Below, one piece after another: positions 12,191 through 24,915 of a DNA stretch of 64,000 bases. A program made the position numbers and the translations under genes. Position 1 is the stretch's first letter; the number at the start of each line of letters is the position of its first letter. The DNA is from Anaspis maculata (Eukaryota; Arthropoda; Insecta; Coleoptera; Scraptiidae): the NCBI GenBank assembly GCA_949128115.1, contig OX421965.1:58336012-58400011 (forward strand), written 5' to 3'. The notes beneath the pieces were generated by a model. That model ran no database searches and was not told where the DNA came from. It was given only the letters and a program-made list of their open reading frames with translations.

Positions 12191-13236
12191 ACGCGGGTAA
12201 AGCTGAATACAGAATTAGTTTTGAAACCAAGTTGCTGATCTAAGTAAGCGCAGCGTTTTGACATTTCTTGTCTATGATTATGTCAAAATTGATAAGTGAG
12301 CTTGCTTTGGCAATGTGCTATCCCCCCTTTGTTTTGTTTGTACGTTGGTACCTGAAGTAGGTACGGTCGTTGACGTTCGTAGCGTTTGCCGATGGAAGAG
12401 GGAGATGGCGCTGGTGCTGGGCGAGCGGCAGCCGCGGACAGAGAAGAGAATCAGCTGTGGTGAGAAACACGTGATTTTGCGTGCTGCGAGTGTGCGGTGC
12501 GTCGTTTTCTACAACTTTAGGGTCAGTCTTTCGTTGATTATTGTATCGTAATTCTGGCTCCCACTCACCCACCAAATCATGCATTTCGATACCTATTTTG
12601 TGCGCAAAATTATTGTACATTGCAGGAAATTCTTTGTTCTCTTTGTTCTCAGCGGGCTTGCATGACTCGCAGTTTTTCCCCTTTGAAATCAAGGTGCTTT
12701 GCACTGCTTTGCATTTTGTGTAATTTATCTGCTCCCCAAATGATCTCAATATTGATGGCAAAAGCCGTAATCTGGTGAGTGTGCACTTTGCGCACTCATA
12801 ACGTGGCCTTCAAACTGCGCTGTCGCGCGTATTTCGAGGTTTCATCAATGTTTGTTTTCCACAAGTTACGTCACAAGCAGTAAGACGACAAAAGGAAACT
12901 CTGCTACGCCAAATCAGCCGCTATGTAGAGAACAGTACTTTTGATGATTCATTCTTATTTCATTGTTCATTGTCGGGTTATACATGGAAGTAAAAAAAGG
13001 AAAGAGAGACTTGCCGCTTCTCCGTGTCCTGCGGGGGGGGGTCCACCACTTGTATGAATCTGCCTTGTTGAGTCTACTAACCTTTTCTTATTTGGGGGGG
13101 AAATATGTAAAACGACGAAGAGAGGGCCACAGGTTGGCTCGAGTCGATTTTCTTGTATTTACTGTTATTTCTTGTATGTGATTACTGTTTACTAACCATT
13201 GTTCTGTTTTGTATGTAAGTATCTATCTGTGGGGTT
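12191..13236. other. Anonymous stretch, no gene supported
   Basis: The longest open frame is 147 codons on the minus strand (12318-12761). It is low in complexity and matches no family I recognise. Local GC is higher around 12380-12500. Two G-runs occur at 13033 and 13095. The segment just before 13237 ends GGGGTT, which resembles a polypurine tract in front of the LTR-like sequence that follows. Confidence 0.4.
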
Positions 13237-14058
13237 TGTGACGGGTAACTGCTGGGGAATTTCAGGCGAATGCGTTATAGATACTTTTTCCTTTCCGTTT
13301 GCTTACAAAGAGTATGACCTACTCTAACTTCTCTACTGTTTTATCTCTTATTTGTTTTTTGTTTATTCACCTACACCATAACTTATCGTTTGTTTCTTGC
13401 TTATTTATCTACGCAATTACTTATCATTTGTGTCTTGTTTATTTATTTATCAATTTGACTTCTTTTGTTGGTGAAAGTAACATTAATTGCTTAGCGTAAA
13501 GTTTCCTTTTGTTGTTACGTAAATAACTTGTGAATTGAACAACCTTCCGAAGAGGTTCAAGCAAGTGACTTCTCTGTCATTTCATCAGAGCTCATTCACA
13601 CTTGACTTTTGTTCAGATCATTTGGAAAGAGATTTTTCAGCAATCAACCAGGCAATACGCAGGGGTTTGTTTGACGTGTTCTTTCCATGTGTGCCTGTCA
13701 GCGAATACGTCACTTTTCCTTTGCGATAAAATTGACAGTTTGACATGTTCCATGATTTCTTGTTTTGTTTTGTTCATCTGATTTTGTGTTCATTTTATTG
13801 TTGTGAATTCCTTTATTGTCTAAATAATTTGTAATGATTTTTCTTGTTTTATTTGTTTGTGTTTAGTTTTTCTTCATTCATGTTTTGTCATTTCATCACT
13901 GTCAGTAGGTGTTTTGAGAAAAGAAACAAATTCATCTGAAACTTTGCTAATTGATTTTCAATAAAAGTTCATTTTGCTTGTGATTCCTTCGCGTTTCATT
14001 CAAGAATCAAACCTTATCCCCAAGGGACACATTCTCATCTCGAGTAAGAACTCACACA
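13237..14058 (+). repeat. LTR-like fragment (copy A)
   Basis: It begins TGTGACGGG after a short G-rich tract. The part from about 13550 to 14040 is recognisably similar, in reverse complement, to about 49890-50190. Shared landmarks are GGGGTTTGTTTG, GACAGTTTGACAT, TAGGTGTTTT, TTTGCTAATTG-like and TTATCCCCAA-like strings in the same order. An AATAAAAG string lies near 13959. I read this as the terminal repeat of an LTR family with no associated internal region, either solo or truncated. The end at about 14058 is a guess. Confidence 0.5.
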
Positions 14059-14254
14059 ACGTAGGTAAAAGGTAAACGACGCACACAGGCGGAATTCCAA
14101 GAAATCGTGGACAAAATTAAAGGACCCCGCACATTTTATGGGTAAAATGGTTCTCGGTCAAATTGACTGAAATTTGGATATTTCGTAGCTTTTGGTCCAC
14201 AAAGAAAATGCTGTGAAGCATAATCTATTTGTATGACCAGTTTGCCCCCTACAG

Positions 14255-16109
14255 TAGGGTGGGCCGCTGCTATAGGTGTGTTTTTTTTGTTTTCATGATA
14301 CGGACTTCTAATAGCTTGGAAAAGTTGCAGTTTCATATACTTTTCAAATATCTAGAAGCTTTTTGTCCCAAGTTTTCGTCTTCAGCCTCCGCAAGACGTG
14401 TCTTTCAGAAATATCTCAACATTCAGTTTTTGCAAGATAACGAATTGAGTTATGAAGAAAACTGTTGAAATACCTTAGTGAAAAAATAGATAAAACTCTT
14501 TATTCGACAGAAATTAAGTGATAAGACTTCAATTATCAATATTTTATCAATATTTTTTGTTTTAGGTCACTCTGGGTGAAAATTTTTCTGACATACCAAT
14601 ATGGGCATCAGTTTCCTAGATTCATTCTTGCTGTAAAGAGAGCCATATCTTGATTCAGCTCCACAAACTGCTGATGCTGCTTCTAAAACTGTTTTCACAA
14701 ATCGCTTTACTGATTGAGTATAACAGGGAAAACGTGGAAATTCTAACTAAGGAATTATATCGTTAACAATGTTAACATTCAGTAATTCTTTTAGTTCATT
14801 ATCCGACATGTGGTTTTTTGAAAAGGACTCACCTCCAATTTCTCGCTGCACAATTTCTTTCTGAGAAAAAGCTGACACAAGTCGATTTTCTTTTTGAGAG
14901 GGACATCTAGGACACGTATTGCCAAATTCTTATGTTCAATCCCTTTGCCCCCACCCCCTACCCTAGTTTGAAATTTCAAATTGCATTACTTATCTTGTGA
15001 TACACCAAATTGAAGGCAATAGCATTGTTTCCGTTAAAATACTCTGAAATCTTTAAACTACCCTCTCAACTCTTTTAAAAATTCTTTCATTGTTGATTAA
15101 AGGAATGTTTTTCTGTTAACTGCAGATTCTTGAGAAATAGATTTCCCAGCAAAAACGGGGCGATTTTTATTTCGAGGGGAACATCTGAGACATGGGTTGC
15201 CAAATTTTCATCTTCATTGCATTGTCTCCCCAATTAAAACAATTTTTGAAACGGATTAGAGGGTGATTTAGACAATTTGAAATTATTTTTGCATAGAGGA
15301 AATTTTCATACTTTCAATTTGATGTATCACAAGGTAGATAATTTATTGCTATTAGAATTGAAGTAGTTTGAAAGGGTTGGAAATAAAACTGTGACAACAT
15401 GCCACCCTCGAAATAAGAACCGACCTGTTTTCGTTTAAAAATATTTTTTCCAAGAATCGGGATAGTTGATAGGATCGAGAAAAGCTTTCCTTCGATTAAG
15501 GATTAAAGAATTCTCGCAAGGTTGGAAGGTGACATGGAAAATTAAAAATTTGTTTGTCAGAAAGAGAACTCTATTATCTTCAGTTTGATGTGTCACAAGT
15601 TAGGTAATGCTATTTGACATTTTGAAGTTTTTTTTTCATTTGGGTGGTCTCTTTCAACAATTTCCAAAACGTTTTGATTGATGTATGATATTATTTCATC
15701 ATTGTTAAAACTCTTGTATGAGAAACAGTTGAAATTGAAGTTTTCGCCCAAAGTTGCTCAATTTTTAATGTGACCATTTCTGCAACTTCAAGGCAACTGG
15801 GCTTTTTCGGTGAATTCAATTTCATTTATTTTTTTGTGATTGAAAAAACAATACTGGAACACGGGTTTTTTGTGCCTAACTGTTGATTTCCATATTTTTT
15901 TATTGTAAAGATATTTTTAAACATTTTCTGGCCTAATAAAAATTTGCAATTTTTTTTCCAAATATAGAAATTTCAACGTCATTGCGGACCCTGAAGTGAT
16001 GATTTTTTTTCAAAAACGCTGTTACGATTTCTTTTTGTAATTTGATTATGCATCTTTTCCGCACTATTAGAATAAAAAAATCGAAAATATGATTTTTCGG
16101 CCCACCCTA
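14255..16109. mobile_element. hAT-like non-autonomous element, 1855 bp
   Basis: The ends TAGGGTGGGCCG and CGGCCCACCCTA are exact inverted repeats. CCCTACAG is duplicated perfectly at 14247-14254 and 16110-16117. An 8-bp duplication with short termini is diagnostic of hAT-type transposition. The interior is AT-rich with no long frame. It contains GATGTATCACAAG-like strings and a GAGGGGGACATCT-like phrase that also occur near 33900-34200 and 39700-40080, so it shares material with other local repeats. Confidence 0.85.
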
Positions 16110-17782
16110 CCCTACAGGGGGCGAAAGGGTGGCTCAGTCATGTTTTTGTGGAATCATTCGAGAGCAAGACAATACTTTTCCGAAAACTGTCGAAACAGGT
16201 CGATTTTCTATTTGAAGGGTCCAGCTTTCTGTCATAAATTCACTCATTTGAGGTCAACCCCCTAAGGGGGTTACTCACCCCCTTAGAACTTTATGAGCAG
16301 CATAGGTCGAGTTGCATATCGTTGAAAAGGTTTTTCAACGCTCTTTGCAACAGTGCTACGCTTTTTCAATTCAAGACAGTCGTTCTTGGAATATTGAATG
16401 TCAAACTTACAGGTAGTCGACCATTTAAAAAAAATTAACTGAACTCGGGTTTAACGATTTCATTTAGCTAATGTGGGTTTCTAAACCTTGAACTACTGAC
16501 ATTTCAACTATCCTAACTACTTTACTTGGTCTGTTACCCACATTCTTACACAGAAGAAAAAATTACTTTGGCGTTAGGATGTCCGGAACTTACCAGGTCC
16601 GAGGAGGGGTTTTAGCGGGTATCCTTCCGAAACTGCGAGTCTCACACTACCCTGGTACCATTCAGCCAGAGTGTGCATGAGTGCATTTCCCCTTCTCCCA
16701 AAAAATGGCCGCCGTCGGCGATTCAAGATTCAGACTCCCACATTGACAAAATGAAAATTCTTCAACCTGAATTCGGCCAATTCCTTTGGAAATGATCGAA
16801 CTAAAACTTTGAAATTCATTATCTCAAAGAACGACTACCTTGAATTGAAAAAGCTGAGCTAAACTCGACATGAACTAAACGCTGTTTGCAACAGTGCTCA
16901 GCTTTTTCAAATCAAGATAGGTAGTCATCCTTGGGATGAAGAATTTTTACGTTTCAGGTAGACGATCGTTTTCAGAGAAATTGAACGAGCTCAAGTTGAA
17001 GAATTTTCATTTGGTCAATGTGGGTGTCTCTGATGAACCTTGAATCACCGATGGCGGCCTTTTTGTGGGAGAAGGGGAGATGCACTTACGCACACAATGG
17101 CTGGGGTGGTACCAGGGTAGTGTAGGGCTCACAGTTTCGAAAGGATACCCACTAAAACCCCTCCTCAGACCTGGTAAGATCAACAACTTAACGCTAAAGT
17201 AATTTCTTATTCTCTGTATTAGACTGTGGATTACAGATTAAGTCAAATTGGTACGATAGGTTAAAATATCGTTAGTTTATAGTTTAGAAACCCACACCAA
17301 CTTAATAAAATTCCTCAACCTGAATTCAGTTAATTTTTTTGAAAATGACCGACTGCCCGAGTTTGAAATCCATTATCTCAGTCTTGAATTCAAAAAGCGT
17401 AGCACTGTTGCAAAGAGCATCGAAAAACCTTTTCAACGATATGCAACTCGATCTATGTTGCTCATAATGTTGTAAGGGGGTGAGTGACCCCCTTAGGGGG
17501 GTTAACCAGAAATGAGTGAATTCATGACAGAAAGCTGCATCCCTCAAATAGAAAATCGAACTGTTTCGGCGATTTCCGGGAAACTATTGTTTTGTTCCTG
17601 AATGATGCCGCAAAAGCATGACTGAGCCACCCTTTCACCCCCTGTAGGGGGCAAACTGGTCATACAAAAAGATTATGCTTCACACCATTCCCTTTGTGGA
17701 CCAAAACCTACAAAATATCAAAATTTCAGCCAATTGGACCGAGAACCATTTTACCCATAAAATGTGCGGGGTCCTTTCAATT

Positions 17783-19548
17783 TTTTCAACTGTTTTTGCA
17801 TATTTTGGCTTTGAAATAGCTAGATAAGATGGAGTTCATCACAAATTATCCCAAATTCTTTTTTTGTCAACTGAAATAAAATAAATGTTTTAGAACGTCG
17901 CGTAGAAGAACTCGTGGAAAAATTATTTCATATTAAATGATTTTTTTTGACACGAACCTAATGAAATCTAGTTCGGAATTCAGTATATTGTGGGTGTTCA
18001 TTCAAGGATCAAATTATCCCTATAGCTGAATTTCATTTAACTGATTCCGAGTTCAGCGAATAGGGCGAAAAGAAGGTGTATTGTGTATTTCCAGTTATTC
18101 GGCAAAAATATTGTGATTCACGTACCTAACTGGTCGAGTAACTGGTCTAATACAACCTTCAGATTACGGGAAAAATAGTGAAAGAAAAGTCTCCTTGGGT
18201 TGATGAGGGTAGTAAGATGAAGTTTCAAAATTTGATGACTTGACATCCCCCAAAACAGCTTTGTTCAAAATAAAGAGATTTTCTCACAATTTTTTTTTTC
18301 AGTTTCGCTACTTTCGAGGATCATTCACATTATTTTTTTAGTTTCCGGTAAAAAATCCGGTAACTTGTTTTGATTTGGCTTAGCAAATCCCTCACTTATC
18401 CATGAAGTTACGAGCTTGACAAGTTTGTAAGATACGAACTAGCTCATTTTTGCTACGGTTATGAACTCTGATCGGTAACCTAAAATTAAAGTACATAATT
18501 ATAGGTGGAGAAAAACTAAATTTCTGTCTTGGTAGCCCTGAATTGAGGTATACATACAGGCTGTTACACTTTTTTTGTCGATGTTTTGGGGGATAGTAGA
18601 GTAGTAGAAAATAAGTGGACTTCTCCAAAAAAAATTACATCGGAAACGCATTATAACGGGGATAGAGGCTTTCAAAGTTGAGTTTTGAAAATGTTTTTTG
18701 TTTTTGTTGTAACTCCAAATTTAATTACTGAATTTCGACCAAATTTGGCACACGTCTTGAATTGATGTATGCCCACAAGCTAGTCGTATTGATTTTTGTC
18801 ACATTTGGAAAACCGTAACTTTTTATGTTTCATTATTTTTTTCATTTTTTCATTTTTTCATTTTTCGTTTTTTTTTTGCGGAAGTACTTATCCTTAGATG
18901 CTCTACCATCTCCTTAAACATTGAAAAAAAAAGTAAAACACTCTATATAGGAGAAGCCGTTCAAGAGGAATCAGTCTTCAAATTTCGCTTAAAATTAAGT
19001 GGTGCATTGTTTTGCAATTTCATGTATTCCAAAGTTAACAAAAAAATTAGTTTCTCATAATATAGCAAATTATAGCAAAAGCTGTTGCTAGGAGCATGTA
19101 CAGTATACCTTCTGGCTTATCAAAATATAAAAATCACCAGTCGATCGTGATCGATAGGATACTTTTTGTCTACAGGTAAACAAAAACTCACTTTTTTCAA
19201 AGACCGAAAACTCTACTTCAAATATCATTTTTTGGGGATGACAAGCGGATATTTTCCAATAAAATATCTATATGTAAATGTAATACAGACCTCCTGCTAC
19301 AGACTCCATATCTTTGGATTGGATAAATCCACACGGTAATGTGTAAAGGGCCATTCGAAACGAGTAAGAAAAAGTCTAAAACTGATAACTGGTGACAGCT
19401 TTTTTTCAGTGTAAACCTCATATCACTGTATCTTTTTTATCCGTACACTTGTTAAGCTGAGGGTACCTGATAATTATACCTAGAATAATCCAAGAAAATT
19501 TTTAAGTGGATAGTTCCCGATCAACTCAATATTTTTATTTTTGGTTTT
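17783..19548. other. Sequence inserted in the right arm of the second foldback
   Basis: This stretch interrupts the match between the foldback arms. It holds a roughly 410-base unit, about 18543-18956, whose ends are inverted (CTGTTACACTTTTTTTGTCG near 18560 against the complement of AGTAAAACACTCTATATAGG near 18940). That unit belongs to the same family as 34309-35022. The rest is AT-rich, with repeated CATTTTTT at 18835-18870, and codes for nothing recognisable. Confidence 0.5.
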
Positions 19549-19653
19549 TGTCCACGATTTTTGAAATTCCGCCTGTGTGCGACGTGGGGAAGGGGGAAGT
19601 GAAGGAACAACGACGATCACTGCCAACATCGAAGAGAGGGTTGCACTACAGAA

Positions 19654-19712
19654 ATGGTGCCGTGACCAGGATATACTGAAGAGTGGTGCCGTGACCAGGA
19701 TATACTAGAGCA
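19654..19712 (+). repeat. Short tandem duplication of about 28 bp
   Basis: GTGGTGCCGTGACCAGGATA occurs twice back to back (about 19654 and 19684) in the gap between two foldback elements. Nothing else is evident between 19586 and 19873. Confidence 0.7.
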
Positions 19713-19883
19713 ATGTTCCCTGGAGTAGTTTCAATATTATCTATAGTGCGCTTATTCTTTTATTATTTAGTGCCTAAAACTGGAAACAATCACTTTGCTG
19801 GATGTTAATCATGAATACAAACAAGTATGGAGTAACAAAACGTTCACTATTTTTATGTCAATGGTTTGTATTCTGTTTATTTG

Positions 19884-21789
19884 AGGAGTTTGTGTAATAC
19901 ACTACTCGTCCTCCAATCACAGCACAGCTTGGCTTGTAGGCTGTGGCTGGAGGGGTCGGGGCGCGGCGGGCAGACACAGAGTGACGGCGCTGTCATTATG
20001 GACTTAGATTTTTTTTTCGATTGTGCTGGTTTTTATTCTGAGGGAATTTTTTTGGCGTCGTCAGCATGCGAATAATACGGCAACCGGTTGAAAACGTTCA
20101 TCCGTGGAATGCAAAAGGAGAACCTCTAATATCGGGTAAGTTCAATTTGACTGGGGAAAACAGAAATGCATTTTTGTTTACTTTTATTATAGGCCAGTGT
20201 AGGAGTACTGAACAGGCAAAGAAGCCACTTTAGCTTCATTCTATCACATGGACAGAGATACGGAGCAGAAAACATCGCTATCCTGGCTGGCCCAAGCCCA
20301 TGCCCATGAAGGGATCTCAGAAGTTATTAAGGTTATGTTGCTCTGTGTTTTATTGAAGTCCGCTTTGACGAGGCCTAGCCCGCCTTGCTGGCAAGGAAAC
20401 CGCACTTTAGAGCATTCGGTTCTGAAGGTAATGGTCTACAAGACAATAACTGCACAAATTCATTGTAGTTTGCTTTTTCAGAAGACAATCGATAGCTATA
20501 GCATAGCACCAGGCCAGGCTCCACCAGGACCAAAACAAAGACAGTTTGGAATCACCACTACAAAAGCCCTTCCTGCTCCCTCCCCCCCATACGGTTTACT
20601 CATATTACCATCACAGTGAATAGGAAAGAACAAGACACTGCATGTATGGTCCGCTTTTTTTATTATAAATGAACACTATTCCGAGTTATGATTTTGTTCG
20701 ACAAAATTTGAGAGATGGATTGAAGGTAACTGGCACCAGATGTTCCCTCTTATCAGTTCAGTGTTCCTTTTGTAACAATTTTTATTCAATTGCTAGATAC
20801 TTACTAAACACAATAAATAACTTGTTGCAATTTATTTTCAGTTTTTCATTATAGTGTAAGAAAAATAACATTTCAGACATTAAAATTATTCAGCAGGTAA
20901 GCACTACAAGATATTTATTATGTCAAGTCTTAGAAAACAATATCAGCCTACAGGTTGTCAGGCTCATTTTGTACAGTGCCTGCCTTGTCGTGTCTTGTCT
21001 TACTGTCTTGCGGTTCATCTCAGGCTCGTAGAAAAACTGCAAAATAATTTCCAACTAAGTAAACGTATTGATGTCAGAATGTTGGGCTCAAGTACCTTGA
21101 CTCCACCGAGCGGAAAAGCGGCTCTTGTAGTGGTGATTCCAAACTGTCTTTATCTTGGTCCTGGTGGAGCCTGGCCTGGTGCTATAGCTATCGATTGTCT
21201 TCTGAAAAAGCAAACTACAATGAATTTGTGCATTTATTGCCTTGTAGACTATTACCTTCAAAACCGGAATGCTCTAAAGTGCGGTTTCCTTGCCAGCTAG
21301 GCCACGTCAGAAGGACTTCAACAAAACACAGAGCAACATAACCTCAATAACTTCTGAGATCCCTTCATGGGCATGGGCCTGGGCCAGCCAGGATAGCGAT
21401 GTTTTCTGATCCATATCTCTGTCCATGTGATAGAATGAAGCAGAGCAGAAGTGGCTTCTTTGCCTGTTCAGTACTCCTACACTGGCCTATAATAAAAGTA
21501 AACAAAAATGCATTTCTGTTTTCCCCAGTCAAATTGAACTTACCCGATATTAGAGGTTCTCCTTTTGCATTCCACGGATGAACGTTTTCAACCGGTTGCC
21601 GTATTATTCGCATGCTGACGACGCCAAAAAATTCCCTCAGAATAAAAACCAGCACAATCGAAAAAAAATCTAAGTCCATAATGACAGCGCTGTCACTCTG
21701 TGTCTGCCCGCCGCGCCCCGATCCAGCCACAGCCTACAAGCCAAGCTGTGCTGTGATTGGAGGACGAGAAGTGTATTACACAAACTCCT
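19884..21789. mobile_element. Mutator/Pack-MULE-like foldback with 10-bp target duplication
   Basis: TGTTTATTTG is duplicated exactly at 19874-19883 and 21790-21799. The arms start AGGAGTTTGTGTAATACACT and run as a nearly identical inverted repeat over about 685 bases (19884-20568 against 21120-21789), around a 550-base centre. A 9-10 bp duplication with very long inverted repeats fits Mutator-type elements best. The arms carry gene-like sequence: an exon-like run, a GT...AG segment with consensus-like edges, then another exon-like run. No transposase is encoded, so it would be mobilised in trans. Confidence 0.8.
20066..20330 (+). pseudogene. Captured exon-intron-exon fragment in the left arm
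   Basis: From an ATG at about 20065 the frame reads MRIIRQPVENVHPWNAKGEP and reaches a GGTAAGTTC donor near 20133. A pyrimidine-rich TTTATTATAG acceptor follows near 20192. Joining them continues as QCRSTEQAKKPL, then a stop in this arm. The mirror copy (about 21340-21610, minus strand) lacks that stop and continues into LSHGQRYGSENIAILAGP. The donor, acceptor and preserved frame in both arms suggest a piece of a spliced gene picked up by the transposon. I do not recognise the parent protein. Transcription is unknown. Confidence 0.4.
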
Positions 21790-21799
21790 TGTTTATTTG

Positions 21800-23339
21800 G
21801 CTTTTCCGTTTAGGTACCCCTCAATTTTTATTTCAGCATCTGAGATACTGGAAACACTCTTCATGCGGGCTTTGTCATGACTCCATGCATTAAATGCTTA
21901 CCTATCTCTATAGACAGCAAACTAGCTAAAGCTATTTTAATTAAGTATTGTAACATAAATCTTCGAAGCGCCTGTATAAAACTCCCATTGTGGCAATAAT
22001 AATAATAGCCCGAGCTTCAAAACATCGTTCACCTATGTTTGGATCTTGTACAATCTCCTCATGCCGCGTGATGCTGTGTAGGTATATGTGTGTGAACCTC
22101 GACGGCGTACCGGGAAGTTCGGGCGATTACTATGCGAAGCGGCGCGCGGCTCTTCTTCAATTCGGTCCTGCTGGTAATTGATGAGGGCAGGATTCGGTTG
22201 CGGGCTCCTCGGAGGAGCCCGGTCGTGGCCGTGGGGTGCAGTTCGGGGCATTCATCAAACCCCACGTTGTTTATTGAGCTGCAGCGCCACTTACAAGACA
22301 GCCGGACACGCGCATAACTAAGCGGGCGCCTACGACACTAGTTATATTCAAATTAGCCCCGATCTACATCTGTTACATCTACCGTATTCTGCCGTGAACC
22401 TCGCTACAACGCTCTCTCTGCTGCGATCCCCCAGATTTATATCGCGGTGCATTTGGTGACATCAAATTTGCAACACCATGGGTAGCAGAGTCTGCAAACG
22501 TAGGACGGAGACGGCGCTTATGTAGAACAAGAATGAGAATACTTGAACGAGACGAAACTAGAATTAAGCGATCAGTGGAGCAGCAGTTGAGTGAACTGCA
22601 TTATTGAGCAATCACTGCTGAATTATTTCCAGCTCGGTAATAGGAAGTTCCTTCCCCTTATTCACAGTGCCATCAGGAGATTACCGACCGCGCACTCGAG
22701 AAAATTACACGGAATTGGTAGTCCGGCATTACTGCGGTAACGACTTCTTATCATAGGCTTGTAGGTATAAAAACGGAATAACAGAGATCCATTTGGGGCT
22801 GGTGTAGGTACACCAGATACTCCTCTTATTCATCACCCGATGTATAATCTGGTATAGGGATAAATAGCTATCTGCAGATCACTAGCTTGCCGATCCAAGA
22901 AAGATTTTATGGTATGGAAGTTTCCTATGTGTGTTACTATCGTAACGTATTCGGAAGTTCCTAAAATCTATACAATTTCAAACCAATACATCTCCCCACC
23001 CCATGCAACATGCATGCATGCATAACTCATCATTTCACAAGTAAAAGTCCAAAAACTAAGGCTTCAAAGTATTTCCACTGTCTCCGTTTTTTTTTGCGCG
23101 CGATCGTACTTGCCAAATGTCACATGACATGGAGTAGCTATTCAAGAAAAAATAAGGAAACAAAAGTGGAAGAAGAACTGTATGCAGTACGTAAGGAAAA
23201 CAGGTAATTTTTTCTGTTTCGGTCACTTTAAGTGACCAGAGTAGGTCTTTATCTTTAGATAACGACAGTAGTTGAGAGTTGTTTCATCTTCATCGTACCT
23301 ATTTGACGTCAACCAGTTAACCGTGGTCTTCGCTCTATA
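21800..23339. other. Anonymous stretch with a GC-rich island
   Basis: GC content rises between about 22040 and 22320. Overlapping frames on both strands there (up to 72 codons) resemble no family known to me and are typical of GC-rich shadows. A GCATGCATGCATGCAT run lies at 22990-23024. No promoter, RNA gene or transposon boundary could be defined, although the segment could contain host untranslated or regulatory sequence. Confidence 0.4.
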
Positions 23340-23704
23340 GCTCGGCTAGCTTCAACCGGAGCCTTGTTTTAGCCGGAGCATATACGTTACCATAATACAT
23401 ATCCACCATACTGAACTGCTTGGGCAAGGACAAGTATCTTTCCTATTTAGATATTGAAAAGAGGAGGCCTACGTCTCCCGAATGGCCTCCATTGTGCACC
23501 TGCCACGTGGTAGCACACGACTAATCAAGTCTTGGGTGCAGACATGGAGCCATTTGTATTCGTATATCTAGATGCTATTATCATCGTCACGGAGGAGTCC
23601 GACAAACGTCTTGAAATTTTGGAACAAATAGTGTTCTCGCGACTAACTTATGCCCGAATGATCGCAAGAAAAGAGGAATGTTACGTCTACCGGTCAGAAC
23701 TCAA

Positions 23705-23947
23705 GGGCCGTATTCATACCTCGCTTTTAAGCTAAAAGCGCTATTAGAGCGATGCGCATTTAGGGGCATTTCTCATATTTCAGTGATCAAAAATACATTT
23801 TTGCGATTGAGAGCGATTGTATGTACTTAATTGCAATTAATTTGCGAGTTAATTTGTATATTTGAACACTGAAATATAAGAAATGCCCCTAAATGCGCAT
23901 CGCTCTAATAGCGCTTTTAGCTTAAAAGCGAGGTATGAATACGGCCC
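23705..23947. mobile_element. PIF/Harbinger-like MITE, 243 bp
   Basis: Long inverted repeats begin GGGCCGTATTCATACCTCGC and pair base for base with the other end over about 70 bases. CAA is duplicated at 23702-23704 and 23948-23950. Removing the element rejoins the gypsy codons for SELK-YLGYIVDD. The GGGCCGTATTCAT terminus and the 3-bp duplication match PIF/Harbinger-type elements. Confidence 0.88.
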
Positions 23948-24915
23948 CAAGTATTTAGGATACATCGTGGATGATCGGGGGCTCAGGGCCGACCTTAAAA
24001 AGGCGCTATTCTCGAAATCTCAAGACCCACGAAGGTGAAAGAAGTATTCAGAATTTTTGGCAAGGCCGGCAGATAAAGGCACTTTATTCCAAGGTTCTCC
24101 ATAGTCGTTGCATCACTGACCAGGCTTCTCCGGAAACATGTTTCCTTCTATTGGCGTTTGACTTCAGTGGGGAACTTGAATGGGCTTTTGAAACATTGAA
24201 GGAATACCTTATCAGTTCGTCACTCACTCAATAAGAACAAAAGAAATTTCAGTGCCACCGAACAAAATGCTTGGCGGTGGTGTGGGCAGTCGAGAAGCTG
24301 CGACCTTATGTGGCAGGCACCCATTTTTCGGTGATGACTGACCACATTGCCTTGAAATGATAGAATTCGCTCAAGAATCCTAACGGTCGTCTGGCAAGGT
24401 GGTCCCAGATGCCCTAAGCCGCGTCGCTCCAAAGTTGAATTTGGACATCGTTGCTGTGACTTTCGATAATGTCCAGGACCCTTGATACATTGGTATGAGG
24501 AGACAAACTTTGGAATACCCTGAGTGAGATTTTGGAGAGGGCGCAGACCGTCAAAATTGGCTGAAGTAGTGCCGAAGGACTGCAGCGAGCAGATAATTTC
24601 GGAGCAACATGAACCCCCGACAGTAGGATAGGTGGAGATACAGAAGACTTTCCACCGGATCGCGCGGAATTTTTACTGGCCGTTTCGTGAGTGCGTGCAA
24701 CGTCTGTCACTCCCAGAAGCCAGAGACGAAAGCACCGGCGGGACTCTCATGTGACCGTCCGGATGTCACTTGTCCCTGAAAGCTGATATGCGTCGATGTG
24801 GTTGGTTAAAGATTATTTCAGCCGCTTCACCCTCTTCCTATAAAAGCAGCGAATAGTAACACTGCCTGCAAAATTCTGAAAACGCAAATATTCCTGGTTT
24901 TCGATGTTCCACGTA

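Larger units (their letters stand above)
14077..19585. mobile_element. Second large foldback element
   Basis: The outer ends match as an inverted repeat (GCACACAGGCGGAATT at 14081-14096 against its complement at 19565-19580). The pairing continues through the AAAATGTGCGGGGTCC and GGGGGCAAACTGGTCAT tracts (14124-14240 against 17645-17780), then the AGGGTGGCTCAGTCATG segment (16127 against about 17625), towards an axis near 16880. Inner arms share CAACAGTGCTACGCTTTTT and the ACCCCCTAAGGGGGTT-type tract. The left arm is split by a hAT-like insertion (14255-16109) and the right arm by additional sequence (about 17783-19548). No transposase frame was found. Confidence 0.75.

Noticed and set aside
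12318..12761. 147-codon minus-strand frame
   Set aside because: No motif, mixed composition and competing frames on the other strand; too weak for a gene call.
20248..20619. 123-codon frame in the Mutator-like foldback
   Set aside because: It runs in a different phase from the exon-like frame shared by both arms, and its second half leaves the arm.
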